Source: Septoria linicola (Eukaryota > Ascomycota > Dothideomycetes > Mycosphaerellales > Mycosphaerellaceae). Taken from it: 64,000 nt of DNA. This document shows positions 11,680 through 22,063 of the stretch, in pieces. The notes under the pieces are model-generated. The model searched no databases. It worked only from the letters and a program-made list of their open reading frames with translations, and had not been told where the DNA came from. How positions within the stretch are numbered: the first letter of the stretch is position 1; each line of letters opens with the position of its first letter. The translations under genes were made by a program, and so were the position numbers. The DNA is taken from assembly GCA_024114885.1 (NCBI GenBank), contig CP099425.1:1860001-1924000 (forward strand), read 5' to 3'.

Positions 11680-13497
11680 ATGGCCTTCCAACAACCTCAG
11701 CAGCGGCCACGACCCGTACGACAACTCTCGATAGACCAGACTCCTCAACAACGAGCGCCAGCTCCAGTATCGCCGACTGCACGACGAAATATCGAAGAAT
11801 CGCAGGAATGGATCCTCTTCTCACCGCAGAACGACGAACAAAGCGCCACGGGCACATCACGAACGCCCCGGACTGCCACTCATCGGACACTGTCTGATAT
11901 CGCGTCTCTGGAAACGCACGTTCGCTCGGAAAATAACCCCGACGACAGTGGCACATGTCTCGGTACGGAAGCCGACGAGCTCGACAGCCTGGACGATGGC
12001 CTGCACGCCTTCCACAATCCGTTCGTAGGCCCATCGAATCTTGATCAGAGTGGCGGGACCGTGCTGCCCACACATGATGGCTTTGGTACATTTCCTTCCG
12101 GCGTCGACCTACAGGAGCATCTCTGGCAGTTTGAACGATACAACCCTCACCGCAGGAGCAGTAAACATGTTCGTCGACGAAGTAGTGTGCAGAAGAGGCT
12201 GGATGAGCTCGAGATCGAGCAAGAAATTAGTGCTGAAGATGATCGAACTGCACGCATCGAGAAGTGGCGATTAGATCAGAGTAAAGCTGTGCTAGAGGAA
12301 ATTGAGCGGGAAACGAGACGACGGCGAAGACGACTCAGCCGGATGACCACCGCTACCAGCGCAGGAGAAATACGATCAAGTCTGCAGGAACAAGCATTGT
12401 CGCGAGTACTCACACGACAGGAATCCACCATCCTGGAGGAGACAGTCGACGCAAAGGACGAGCAGCCTGCGAGCGAGTCGTGGTGGCGAAGGATCACGCG
12501 TAAGGTGATTCAAGACTTGATCGGCTTGGATGAAGCCACACTATCAGTCATCTTCGGCGAGCAGCTGGCAGACGATGCGTCGCCGACGCCGAAGCAGCCT
12601 TCGCCCATTGCTGCGCGGGCCATGAAAGAGTCGCGTGTTGCCTTTCGCGACTCTGATCCTGCGTGGGAAGTTAAGCTGCTCGACCGCATCGCACGAGAGC
12701 TCGGGATTCTGGTTAACACGCTGTCTGAGGCAGACGGTTCTGCCTTTCAGACGTACAAGAATGCTCAATCACAGGACATTGAATACGCAGGTCTACCGCG
12801 GGATGTCCCTAGACAACCCTCACTCCACCAGCGTCGACGAGAAGAAAAGATCCGGAGCAGCAAAACCCCCATCGACAACGCCTTCGCCCCTACCGTCCCA
12901 CAATCGCCTCTCACCCCTGCGACAGAGCCCGCTGACACCTCTTTGTGGGGTATCGAGGAGGAGCCGGATGATGCTTCAGATGATGAAGCAGCAACCAAGC
13001 TGCAGAAAGAGCGAGAATACTGGGAGCGCGACGTTGACATCAACATGGTCTTTTCCTACCTCAAGAACCGCTTCTCCAGCGCTGCTGTCGAACCACAACC
13101 ATCTGCAGCCGACTCGATAGGCCCGCTACCCTCGTCGTGGGCGACCGCTGGCGCCAACACTTCTGCAATGGGCACTTCGCCAGAGAGCCAACGTCGGAAA
13201 GAAATCATTCGACAACAACACCCACTCGTGTCGAGGGCGGCTGAACGGGCTCTGGAGCGTGCACAGGCACAAGCGGCCCACGCACGAAGACGAGAATCTC
13301 TTCTGAAGAAGCACCACATGGAACAGCTTGCCAGGAAGCGCACTGGGGACAGCAGTTGCGCAAGTCAAAGCACGAAGCGAAGCCGACACACCAAGAGCGG
13401 CAGCTCGAGACACTACTGGGACATTGGTGGTAGCGCTGGCAGCCTCCACAGTGGACAAGCCATGTCGTCTGCACTTGGCGGCTGGGGAGAAGTCTAA
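11680..13497 (+). CDS. Conserved-looking fungal protein, function unknown (605 aa)
   Basis: I do not recognise this family. The ATG at 11680 is in a good context (GCCATGG). An upstream alternative at 11605 would add a run of threonines encoded by the ACG repeat and is less likely. The protein is hydrophilic and largely disordered. It has a highly charged helical stretch with five consecutive arginines around residues 200-215. Two compact segments look folded: one near residues 270-300 with 'WWRRITRKVIQDLIG', and one near 340-360 with 'WEVKLLDRIARELGI'. An acidic block precedes 'REYWERDVDINMVFSYLKNRF'. The C-terminus is basic and Ala/Arg-rich helical. There is no signal peptide or membrane segment. 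A nuclear or cytoskeletal protein is conceivable, but nothing here proves a role. Confidence 0.75.
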   Translation: MAFQQPQQRPRPVRQLSIDQTPQQRAPAPVSPTARRNIEESQEWILFSPQNDEQSATGTSRTPRTATHRTLSDIASLETHVRSENNPDDSGTCLGTEADELDSLDDGLHAFHNPFVGPSNLDQSGGTVLPTHDGFGTFPSGVDLQEHLWQFERYNPHRRSSKHVRRRSSVQKRLDELEIEQEISAEDDRTARIEKWRLDQSKAVLEEIERETRRRRRRLSRMTTATSAGEIRSSLQEQALSRVLTRQESTILEETVDAKDEQPASESWWRRITRKVIQDLIGLDEATLSVIFGEQLADDASPTPKQPSPIAARAMKESRVAFRDSDPAWEVKLLDRIARELGILVNTLSEADGSAFQTYKNAQSQDIEYAGLPRDVPRQPSLHQRRREEKIRSSKTPIDNAFAPTVPQSPLTPATEPADTSLWGIEEEPDDASDDEAATKLQKEREYWERDVDINMVFSYLKNRFSSAAVEPQPSAADSIGPLPSSWATAGANTSAMGTSPESQRRKEIIRQQHPLVSRAAERALERAQAQAAHARRRESLLKKHHMEQLARKRTGDSSCASQSTKRSRHTKSGSSRHYWDIGGSAGSLHSGQAMSSALGGWGEV

Positions 13498-13958
13498 GGA
13501 TCATATCGTCCCCTGGCTCACAGACACAAGCTACATAGGTAAGCTTGTCATTCAAGCTACCCTTTCGGATCTAGATTGAGACCAAGACAGAGTCTCCACT
13601 TCTACTTTATTTGTATCGCGATACCATTTTGGCTTGATTGGAAAGCGTTTGAAGCGAACTTTGCTATCATGCATAACGATACCACTGATGCCGAGACATT
13701 GTCTGCACGGAACCAACACTTCACTTCGCACCATATATCTCACAGGAGATGTTAGATAGATACATTTATAGGCTCTTCAGCCAAGATTGAGAATCTGATC
13801 ATGAATTCTTACCATCTCCGCACATGCCGATGAAACGATACATGGTATACGAGTAAGACGAGAGAAATCCCATCCATTAACCCACGCCAGTCAGTCGATC
13901 CTAATCACCACCACCTCAATTCTCTCCACCACCACGATGCCCCTCGTCATCACGACCA
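13498..13958. other. Convergent 3' intergenic region
   Basis: This lies between the 605-aa gene and the 3' end of the small minus-strand gene. I see no gene, RNA or repeat in it. Confidence 0.5.
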
Positions 13959-14433
13959 TCACCTCGTCGAATCAATCCCAAAAATACTCGACTCATTTCT
14001 CTCCACCGCTTCATACACTTGATCAAACGCTCCCGGCGGCTCGCGCGACGAACTCGGACTAATGTCTCCGCCGCCTAGACTTGCTACGAAGGCGGCGTGT
14101 CAATGATTGATTGTATCATGTGGGAAGTGGTGGTTGGAGGAAGGTTAGTGCGTACCATCGGTACTTTTCCTGCTGAACATTGAGAGTGGTCTCAGGCTTG
14201 TTAGCGTGGGTGTGCTGTTGAACTTTGGTTGTGTAGACATACCTCGACAATCGCGACGCAGTTGAAGGCCGACGTAGCGGCGTAGAAGGATCTGAAGAGT
14301 CGGTTATGGTGGATTTGAAGGGTGTTCGGCTGGAGTAGCTGAAGCGCGAGTCTCGCTGCGCAGAAGACGAATTATTGTTGATTGATGAGGAGGATTTGAT
14401 GTCAATTGGTTCTAAACCACGACGAGTTCCTTC
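13959..14433 (-). CDS. Small spliced gene, 5' end unresolved, function unknown
   Basis: Three coding segments can be joined on the minus strand. The first is 14433 (or 14411) to 14243, with a GTATGT donor. The second is a 17-nt exon at 14172-14156, entered through a tandem CAGCAG acceptor. The third is 14083-13959, entered through CGTAG and ending in TGA. Introns are 70 and 72 nt. Phases 2 and 1 are kept, and the product reads as a Ser/Pro/Arg-rich protein of about 104 residues ending 'PPGAFDQVYEAVERNES...'. No in-frame ATG exists in the first segment. It is closed upstream by TGA at 14434-14436, so a short 5' exon spliced to the TTTAG at 14412-14414 is needed. I do not recognise the protein. 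A remnant of a longer gene is the alternative. Confidence 0.45.
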
Positions 14434-14590
14434 TCAGCATGTCATCGTCTCATCTTCTCTTTGTTGTTTCGAGATTAGGATGGATAGACGGTGGGCGTGG
14501 AGAGAGAGCTATCTAGTGATTATGTCTGATGTCGTGTGGGAGGGCAGATGGGTGGTTGCCCAGTAATTAGTCGGGAGATGGAAGCAAAAA

Positions 14591-16395
14591 TCACCTACTG
14601 CCCAGGTACTGCTCAGCGTAGGCGTCAGCGCCATACTTGTGGAGTCGCTCGTCCTTCATGATCACTTCCTTCTCCGAGTCCTGCATGTACTTTTCGACGA
14701 CTTGTTGTATGCCTTTGTCTGCGGAGCCGATGATTCGTGCTGCGAGGAGAGCGGCGTTGACAGAGTTGTTGATCGAGACTGTGGCGACGGGGACTCCGCG
14801 AGGCATGTTGCAGATGCTGAGGAGGGAGTCCATGCCGTCTCCGATGGTTGGCTTCACTGGCACGCCGATGACTGGGAGGGGAGTGTATGCAGCCGTCATT
14901 CCTGGGAGATGGGCTGCACCTCCAGCAGCGGCGATGATGACTTTGATGGTGGTGCTTGCAGCTTGGGATGCGAATTGTGCCATCCATGAGGGTGTTCGGT
15001 GAGCAGATGTGATGCGCACCGTGAAGGGTATGCCAAACTTCTTCAGAATTGCGAGGCCTGGTTGGAGGACAGGCAGATCGGAGTCAGAGCCCATGACCAC
15101 AGCTACTAAAGGCTGCTCGACAGGACCGCTTTGCTCGCCGATTCCAGATGCGGTAGACTCGCTGCGGGATAGTTGAGGAGCCTTTGGCTTGCCTTCATCT
15201 ACTAGATCGATCATAGGCTGGATGATCTGTTCAGCTTCTCGCATGGTAGGGGCACAAACTGTAATGTGGCCCATCTTGCGGCCTTTGCGTGCTTGACCTG
15301 TTCATACATTAGCTTTAGAACACTATGAGGTGTTGCGGAGCTCGTTGAACACATACCCTTTCCGTACAGATGGATCTTGGTGCGCCGTTGCTGGAGCGCT
15401 GCACGAGCTATGGTGAGATGGGAATCAGGCGCCTCGCCGCCCAGAATGTTGAGCATAATGCTTGGTTCTCGCAGCTCGAGATCCTCTTGGTGGAGTGGCA
15501 GATCGAGAATAGCACGAAGATGTGCTTCGTACTGCGATACTGGACAAGCCTCAATAGTGTAGTGTCCGGAGTTGTGCGGACGAGGAGCGATCTCGTTGAT
15601 CAAAAGGTCACCGCCCATGGTCATGAACATCTCAACTCCGAATACACCCTTGCCCCAGAAGCATGCGACTGCTCGTTTGGCAAGTTCTTGCGCTTTCTTA
15701 TTGACTTCAGGGCTCACTCCACGTGCTGGCGCATAAGTCAATTTGCAGATGCTGTCTTCGTGGATGGTCTCGACCGTTGGGAATGACAGCACATCGTTCT
15801 CCGTCTTAACAACCATAACAGCTAGCTCCATTCTGAAGTTGCACCACCTCTCAGCGTAGAGATCGCGATTAACCGCAAGTGCTTCCAGGGCGGGTTTGAA
15901 GTCGGTCTTGGTCTTGACAGCAAAGTTCCCTCGACCATCGTAGGCGTCCTTTCTCGACTTCAGCATCAATGGCAAACCGAGCTCTGCGCTGACACGTTCC
16001 AGCTCCCGAACAGTTGGTTCCGAAAGGGCGATGGACTGGGTCGTGGCCACATCATTCTTCTGCAGGTGCCACTTTTGATTGTACTTGTCTTGGATGGTGC
16101 GAAGCGTTTTCCACGAAGGCTGAACATCAACGCGCTCAGAAATCTCTTCGAGCATTTCTGTATCGACATGCTCGATTTCAACCGTGATGATGTCGGACTT
16201 TTCGGCCAGCTTCTGGATCGCTCTCCTGTCTTTGAACGATCCTTCTACGTGACCATCATGGCCGGAAACCTGCTTGGCACTAGACCCGACAGCGTCCAGA
16301 AAGTTGACCTGAATTTCGAGAAGATTGGCGGCTTCAGCCAACATGCGTCCGAGTTGGCCTCCACCAAGCACGCCTACAATCTTTTCTGATGCCAT
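14591..16395 (-). CDS. ADE2: Phosphoribosylaminoimidazole carboxylase (AIR carboxylase)
   Basis: Two exons, 16395-15357 and 15297-14591, are separated by a 59-nt intron (GTATGT donor, AACAG acceptor) and give 581 aa. The N-terminal half is the ATP-grasp PurK-like part. It starts MASEKIVGVLGGGQLGRM, the usual N-terminal nucleotide-binding signature, and this sets the start at 16395 rather than an in-frame start further upstream. It continues with 'KSRKDAYDGRGN' and 'EIAPRPHNSGHYT'. The C-terminal part is PurE-like, with 'VVMGSDSDLPVL', 'SAHRTP' and 'AAAGGAAHLPGM'. The enzyme converts aminoimidazole ribonucleotide to its 4-carboxylate in cytosolic purine synthesis. Loss in yeasts and many fungi gives red, adenine-requiring colonies. 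Length and fusion order match fungal ADE2. Confidence 0.97.
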
Positions 16396-17015
16396 CTTTG
16401 ACAACGGTGCAAGCGAGTGTTGTGATGGAGTGAAATTCTCGTGGAACCTAGAGTACATGCATAGGTATAGGCATGTGAAGGCGCTATGACTGAAGCTCCA
16501 ATTTTTTTGGTCGTGATGATTGAATCAAAGTTCAAACTATTCCCGATCCGGATGGCCGCGACAACGAAAAGAAGGAACAACAGTGAATTGCAACGACGCA
16601 CACTCAGAGAACACACTTCACGAATACCCCGGACTGGAGGTCTATATAGTCCTGGGTGAAGAGGCAGGGTGCCACTGAACGAGAAAGATGGCTCCGGTAC
16701 AGCCGACCGAACCTGTTTACGTGGGTTCATCGCGCTCGCATTGGCGCCGGATTGCACAAATCCCGGCGGCCGTCAACGGCTCTCGCAGTCGCACAGCAGT
16801 CATTGAACGTGAGAAGAGGCGTGATTGGTGTTCAAGATGGATCGTTTGTCATTTCATGAACTGCGTAGCCTGTGGCACTTCCTGGTACCATGCCTCGCGG
16901 AGGAGACGCCTGATGTAGGGCTCCTCTCATGCTCTTTTGAAGACGCCATATGTGACTGTAACGCCTGTACCTTTCCCTGAACCCGTCAAAAATCAGAAGC
17001 TTAAGAGCGACTGAT
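16396..17015. other. ADE2 promoter and eL18 3' region
   Basis: This holds the ADE2 upstream sequence and the 3' UTR of the ribosomal protein gene. A 76-codon frame at 16688 on the plus strand has no family resemblance and I do not call it. Confidence 0.5.
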
Positions 17016-17976
17016 TTAGACCTTGAAACCACGCGACCGTCTGCGACCACGAGCACGCTCGAACTTGCGGCCCTTGCTCTCGACGTATGGCTTCTGTTGC
17101 AGTTGTTAGTATTGTGCATATTTGACTTGTGTCTTCGTACAGCCTTACCTTGTCGGTGTGTGGGCCGAAGCCGAAGTGCTTGACGGCTTCACGGGCGTTC
17201 TTTGGACCACGGAGGAGGACAACATTGGATCCAGTTGGGGCACGGAGAGCGAGCTGGTCGAAAGTGAGGCACTCGCCACCGGCCTTCTCGATGCGGGCAC
17301 GCGCTGGGGCAGTGAAGCGAAGAGCGCAGATGCTGAGCTTTGGGACCTCGAGGAGACGGTTGTCATCGGTGACAGTTCCGACCACGGCGCGGATCTTGCC
17401 CTCGTGAGTCTCGGCGCTGTGCTTGTTGGCAGAGACAGCGACGATCTTCGAGAGAGACATTGGTGGGGTGTTGATGCGCGACATGCGCAGTCTGTTTGCC
17501 AGTCAGTATATGACCAAAAACTTGTCCATAGCCTTTATATGCTCTTTACGCACCTCCTCAGGACGGTAGCATTGAACTTGCTCTCCGTGCGGCGGTCGAG
17601 GAAAGTGTACAACTTGTGGAGCAAGTTGCGGTATGGGTTGGTGCTCTTTGGAGCCTGTGATCGCCATTGTGTTAACAATTGACTTGCAGACATCCTCAGG
17701 TAAAACCTGAGATATGAGTGCTCATGGCAGGTATGCTAACCTTGCGGTGGCCGGAGCGCTGGTGGTGAGCGTCGAGATCTACGTTGAATAGTCAGTATAA
17801 CACTCCTAATATGGTTGCAGAGGTGTCGGAATGTGTCCAGGGTGGTATCGTGTAGGCGTCGGACGATTCTGGACATGTTTGGCGCAAATGTCTCGACTGC
17901 TCTCCATCCACGCTTTCCCATATCTCCAACCATTCCGACACCTCAAAATCGCTCTCAATGACTTACCGATACCCAT
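17016..17976 (-). CDS. RPL18: 60S ribosomal protein eL18
   Basis: Five exons: 17976-17967 (10 nt), 17778-17741, 17654-17554, 17491-17149 and 17093-17016. They give 189 aa. Introns are 188, 86, 62 and 55 nt, all GT-AG. The product starts [16 protein letters not shown], continues '[18 protein letters not shown]', and ends '[19 protein letters not shown]', matching eL18 closely along its length. It is a structural protein of the large cytosolic subunit. Several short introns crowded near the 5' end are usual for fungal ribosomal protein genes. The largest intron, 17779-17966, directly follows the 10-nt first exon. Confidence 0.97.
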
Positions 17977-18640
17977 CTTGACTGTTGTGGCGGCGTTGTA
18001 CTGGTACTCGACCTTAGAAGAAGGAGCGAAGTCGAACTTTTGCAGGTTCTCACACCGTGGAGAATTCGAAGTCTGGGCGCCAAGAACGGGATCATCCGAT
18101 ATGAACTCTGCTTTCCACAAGTTCGTCTCCGCGCTCACACGCCAAGTTCTGCACTTTCACATGTTGACACCATGTCTGCTACAAGCGATGGAGTCTTGTG
18201 CTGGTATTCGACCGGTATATATCTACTGGCCTATCCACAGGCTACTCCCGAGGCTGTGGATGCAGAAACGAGGGAGAGGCAAGTGTCAGTGCAAGCCGAA
18301 TGGGAAGCGCAGGCACCGGGCGATGAGACTGAGCGGACCAGGTTGATCACTTCATCAATTTGTTGCCTCATCAGAACAGTAAGGTGGAGAAGAGATCTGC
18401 GCACATTGCCGGGCATTAGAGAACGATTCTATGCCGACCAGTACTGTCTGATGCCAGATCGCTGCTTGCTTGTGGCTGGCTGAGACGTACAGACTCGTGA
18501 TCCTGGCGTATTTGAGGCTGGCTGAACATGCACGCTATAACGCCTTCTATGTACTCTAGGGAACCACAACGCAGGCTTTGGTAAGTTGTGTTCACACAGC
18601 CTCTCTCTCGCTTTCGACCATAACTTCCACTGTGTTCAAG
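17977..18640. other. Intergenic region, eL18 promoter side
   Basis: This is the divergent region between eL18 (minus) and the NADase-like gene (plus). Open frames here look like chance. It may hide a first exon of the NADase gene; a GTAAGT at 18581 followed by an acceptor-like TTCAAG at 18635-18640 is suggestive. Confidence 0.4.
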
Positions 18641-19293
18641 TCGAACCCGAGCATGGAGGAATACTGCTCAGGCGTCAAAGGGAACAACGACCATCGTTGC
18701 CTCTGTGAAGAAGGCAACTTCGGTCCCAAGGATTTGGCAGATGCTTCAAGTCCAGCAGCACTACTTCACGGCTATGACCGACTTGGTAGTACAAAGCCAG
18801 CTGAATTCCTCAAGAAATGGTGTACGATGGTAAAGATACCCTTCAGCCTCGCTCGTGACCTGCCCAAGTGCTGACCTGGCAGACATTCGACTCAACAGGT
18901 CAACGACACGCCAGATGGCACTGGCCAAACGAGAACAAGCAAGGTTTTCTGCTGTCCTCTGCAGGCGATGCTATATCTGGCTACATTGACCTCGGACCGG
19001 GAATGCTGATCGATCGCTTTGGGCATGACGACACGACATATTTTGCTCCGTTTGGCACACCTTTTGCCATGAGGTCGCTTCCGCCAAGTAGCCTGAACGA
19101 TGACTATGCTGTGTACAAGGTGAAGCAGAGACTGCTAGTGAAGGCTGGTCCTATTGCACCAGGTTTCGAGCAGCCTGGACTTGGGACGCAGTATATAGTT
19201 GAGATGAAGCCGGAAGTGTTGTTCAAGGGTGAGACTTGGGTTAGGAAGTTGACTGCGAAGGAAGTGGAGATGCTTTACAAAGGGGATGTGTGA
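18641..19293 (+). CDS. TNT-domain NAD glycohydrolase-like protein, 5' end unresolved
   Basis: Two coding segments join at a 53-nt intron, 18830-18882 (GTAAAG donor, CTGAC branch, GGCAG acceptor). The first has paired cysteines (CLCEEGNFGP) and 'GYDRLGSTKPAEFL'. The second carries the TNT core: 'DRFG' followed by 'APFGTPF', 'RSLPP', 'YKVKQ' and 'QPGLGTQY'. In studied fungi, proteins of this fold are secreted or spore-surface enzymes that cleave NAD+; the bacterial relatives act as toxins. The conserved Arg, Phe-Gly and Gln-Pro-Gly positions look intact. No in-frame ATG precedes 18653, and no signal peptide is visible. Either a 5' exon was missed (possibly ending at 18580) or the gene is N-terminally truncated. 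Confidence 0.7.
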
Positions 19294-19639
19294 TGCAGGA
19301 CCGAATGTGGGCGTTAGCAACATCGACATACTTCGCGATTCATCGTCATCCGATGCTCTCTTCCGGTGTGATTTATCCACGCATGCAGGTGCAAAGTCAA
19401 GGTGGCAGAGTCGTTGAGTGCCTCTTAAGAACTTCAAGACAAGATGCCTGTGTTCGTTCCATCGGCCGGTTGCGATTTAGCAAGCGACAGAGTAGCGAAG
19501 ATCGCAAGTGGCGCGCGGACAGGTTGCACAGATCTCCAAAAGCCATTAGCCATTATACGTCCATGTATTATCTCACAATCTGTACAAGCGCTGAATCCGG
19601 AACAATGCTTTCCTGCCGTACTCCCAAAATTTCTTACTC
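19294..19639. other. Convergent 3' intergenic region
   Basis: This lies between the NADase-like gene and the kelch gene. I see nothing coding or structured. Confidence 0.5.
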
Positions 19640-22063
19640 TTAATCGCGATTGATCACTCTGAGACTTCTCCTCGGATTCAGCATTACGCCCACAAATGTT
19701 GGCTCGTGCCCGCCTAATAAGTCCTCGTCTCCATCGCTGACATCGCTGTTCCTTCTGATTGCATTATAACCACCGGTAACAGGAGTGGCATGACTGCTGC
19801 CACCACTCTCATGCCGGCTGTGATGGCTTCCACTCGGTCTGCCATCGCTATTCGTGGGCCACTTGGCCATGGACCCGCCAAAGCGGCTTGGATCTGATGG
19901 AGTTGCCTTGCCATTCGAGCTCGCATCGGTGGCAAGTAAACCTGGGATGGCTGGTAGCTTTTCGCCACGAGCCTGAGCTTGACTCATCTCCACATGGCGT
20001 TTGTAAAGCTGCAATTGCTTTCTGTACACATATGCACAGAAAGCGAGATAACAGGCGACGATGAAGAGGACACCAGCAATAACACCGGCCACAATCGCGC
20101 CAATGTTAGCGCCTCCGCCGCCGCCACTGGAGCCGTTGCTAGATCCTGGTGTCGAAGTCGAAGTGCTGCCATCAGCATTGGTGTATGTGATAGGTCTGCC
20201 TGTGGCCAGGGGCCCAGCGGTGGCAGTGTTCACAGGCGTTGTGAGAGTTGCGCCGCCATTCTCGTTCCCGCCAACGACATCAATAACAGCTTGGGGTACT
20301 TTGTAGCCGTACGAGCCTTCCAGACCACCGGCGGAGTCTGCGGAGTATCGCTGTGCTGGCTGTTGGTTGAAGGGATTGCTTTCGCCGGTCGAGTCATCTC
20401 CATTTGATTGCTTATTGGTCGTTGTGCGCGTATCATCATCAGATCCGGAAGATGTGGCCGTGAACTGGTTGACCCACTCGAGTGCGCTCAAGTCAAAGAC
20501 ATATATTCCGGGTGTCTCGCAAGTCAGCGTCCCTTCTCCCGTGTAACCACCGACCATGACCATTTGCGAATCCCAAACATTGCATGTGTGGCCGGATCGT
20601 CCAGGAGGCACGCTCTGTCCGTCTGTATCCACCTTGATCCATGTGAAGGAAGGTAGAGTCAGAATCCACATATCATCGAATTGCGTTTGGTTGCCAGCAG
20701 GAATAAGGTTCTGCCCGCCATACATGTAGATGTTGTATGAAGTGCCGTCAGGAGCTGCGGCGATGACAGCGCAAGGATTCACCCGTATCGTGGGCGAAGT
20801 ACCAGATGTCGATTGTATATACCACGAGCTGGTGGCAATATCATAAACGTCAATATTGTTCATCTGTGTGAAAGTCTCGTTAGTTCCACCGGCTACAGCC
20901 AGCAAGATGCCTTCATTGCCGAAGCCAGGCACGTAAATCAGCAGACCATCAGCGCGTTGCGTGAAGCCAACTTGAGCCTGTTGGCCTCCCTCAGTGACGT
21001 TGCGATACACGCCGTTGTTGCCAGCTTCGCGATCGCTCGAGAGTACTTCCACCTGACTGTTCTTGGCACCAGGAAAGGTGAACTCGAGCAGAGATTGCAG
21101 GTATTTTCGAGGCACAGATTGCGACCAGCCTTCGGTAGTGTAACCATCCAGGTGGCCACCGAAATAGAATCCTCGACCAAGTGATGGCACATTTGCTCCA
21201 GCTCCTTCGGCAGCTCGCTGCACTGGCTCTCCATCGCTCGGCGAACTTGCACCTTTTGAAGTGACAGGATCGCTGTGCTCAATCCACTCGTCATCTGCGA
21301 TCGCATATTCCCATGTAGAGTATGCAGTTGGTGGTACTGGTGGCTTCCATGAAAATTGGCCCCCATAAAGGAACAAGCTGTCGTGGCTACTCCACAGGTA
21401 GCCCAGACTGACATTGGGAGGCCCAGATGGCTGTGGTCGTCCGGTCAGTGCAGGTGTCGCAATCTGCCATGTCTTTGTGAGATCTAGCGACAAGAAGTTG
21501 TTGTTCCACGCATCAGTGTCTTGTCCAGGTTCGGTCGTGGCTTGGCCACCATATAGGTATAACGTGCCGTTGACAAGAGCACTTTGCTGTGCCCAGCGGA
21601 AGCAAACATTCGTTGGGCTGTCTGCCCTTCGGTCCAGTGTCTGCACAATATCTCGTCTTGGTATTGCGCTGCCACTGACAGGTTGGAGGACAGAGGCATG
21701 CCCAAAGAAGGATGTGCTTTGTAGAAGCGGCACAACGGCCACCAGCAAGAACGTGAATACCCCAAGTCGATACATATTGGAGCTATCTCGTACTGGCAGT
21801 GGCGATTGTGTTTGTGCTGGACTAAGTGTCGGCGTGGCTTTGGCCTGTGTTTGCTCGAAACGCGGCTGCGCGTCGTGGTGAGATCCGCCACCTATTTTTG
21901 AAACAGCATCGTCGTACCGCTCAACGACATGCACATCGTCTTTGTTGCTGAAACGCACGCTGGGCGTAGGCCTCACACGCTTGCTCTCTGTAACGGCAGG
22001 CTCTGTGAAGTCGTTTTCCACATGCTCCTTGACGATGGATGTCCTCCGTGGAGTAGCGGCCAT
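19640..22063 (-). CDS. Kelch-repeat membrane protein
   Basis: An 807-aa single-exon protein. Residues 1-95 are polar. A hydrophobic segment follows (about 96-117, 'YRLGVFTFLLVAVVPLL'), then a large domain with repeated kelch motifs ('LYLYGGQ', 'LFLYGGQ', 'ILLAVAGGTN', 'IYMYGGQ', 'VMVGGYTG'). Next comes a Ser/Thr/Gly linker with poly-Gly and a second strong membrane helix ('IGAIVAGVIAGVLFIVACYL'). It ends in a cytoplasmic-type tail of about 130 residues, rich in Ser, His and Gly. The layout fits a fungal surface kelch protein with an external propeller. An internal Met at about residue 96 would make the first hydrophobic segment a signal peptide, a plausible alternative start. Ligand and role are unknown. 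Confidence 0.8.
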   Translation of the reverse strand: MAATPRRTSIVKEHVENDFTEPAVTESKRVRPTPSVRFSNKDDVHVVERYDDAVSKIGGGSHHDAQPRFEQTQAKATPTLSPAQTQSPLPVRDSSNMYRLGVFTFLLVAVVPLLQSTSFFGHASVLQPVSGSAIPRRDIVQTLDRRADSPTNVCFRWAQQSALVNGTLYLYGGQATTEPGQDTDAWNNNFLSLDLTKTWQIATPALTGRPQPSGPPNVSLGYLWSSHDSLFLYGGQFSWKPPVPPTAYSTWEYAIADDEWIEHSDPVTSKGASSPSDGEPVQRAAEGAGANVPSLGRGFYFGGHLDGYTTEGWSQSVPRKYLQSLLEFTFPGAKNSQVEVLSSDREAGNNGVYRNVTEGGQQAQVGFTQRADGLLIYVPGFGNEGILLAVAGGTNETFTQMNNIDVYDIATSSWYIQSTSGTSPTIRVNPCAVIAAAPDGTSYNIYMYGGQNLIPAGNQTQFDDMWILTLPSFTWIKVDTDGQSVPPGRSGHTCNVWDSQMVMVGGYTGEGTLTCETPGIYVFDLSALEWVNQFTATSSGSDDDTRTTTNKQSNGDDSTGESNPFNQQPAQRYSADSAGGLEGSYGYKVPQAVIDVVGGNENGGATLTTPVNTATAGPLATGRPITYTNADGSTSTSTPGSSNGSSGGGGGANIGAIVAGVIAGVLFIVACYLAFCAYVYRKQLQLYKRHVEMSQAQARGEKLPAIPGLLATDASSNGKATPSDPSRFGGSMAKWPTNSDGRPSGSHHSRHESGGSSHATPVTGGYNAIRRNSDVSDGDEDLLGGHEPTFVGVMLNPRRSLRVINRD

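Noticed and set aside
18040..18483. 147-codon frame upstream of the NADase-like gene
   Set aside because: It overlaps the eL18 promoter side, has no recognisable domain, and its first in-frame codons are not protein-like.
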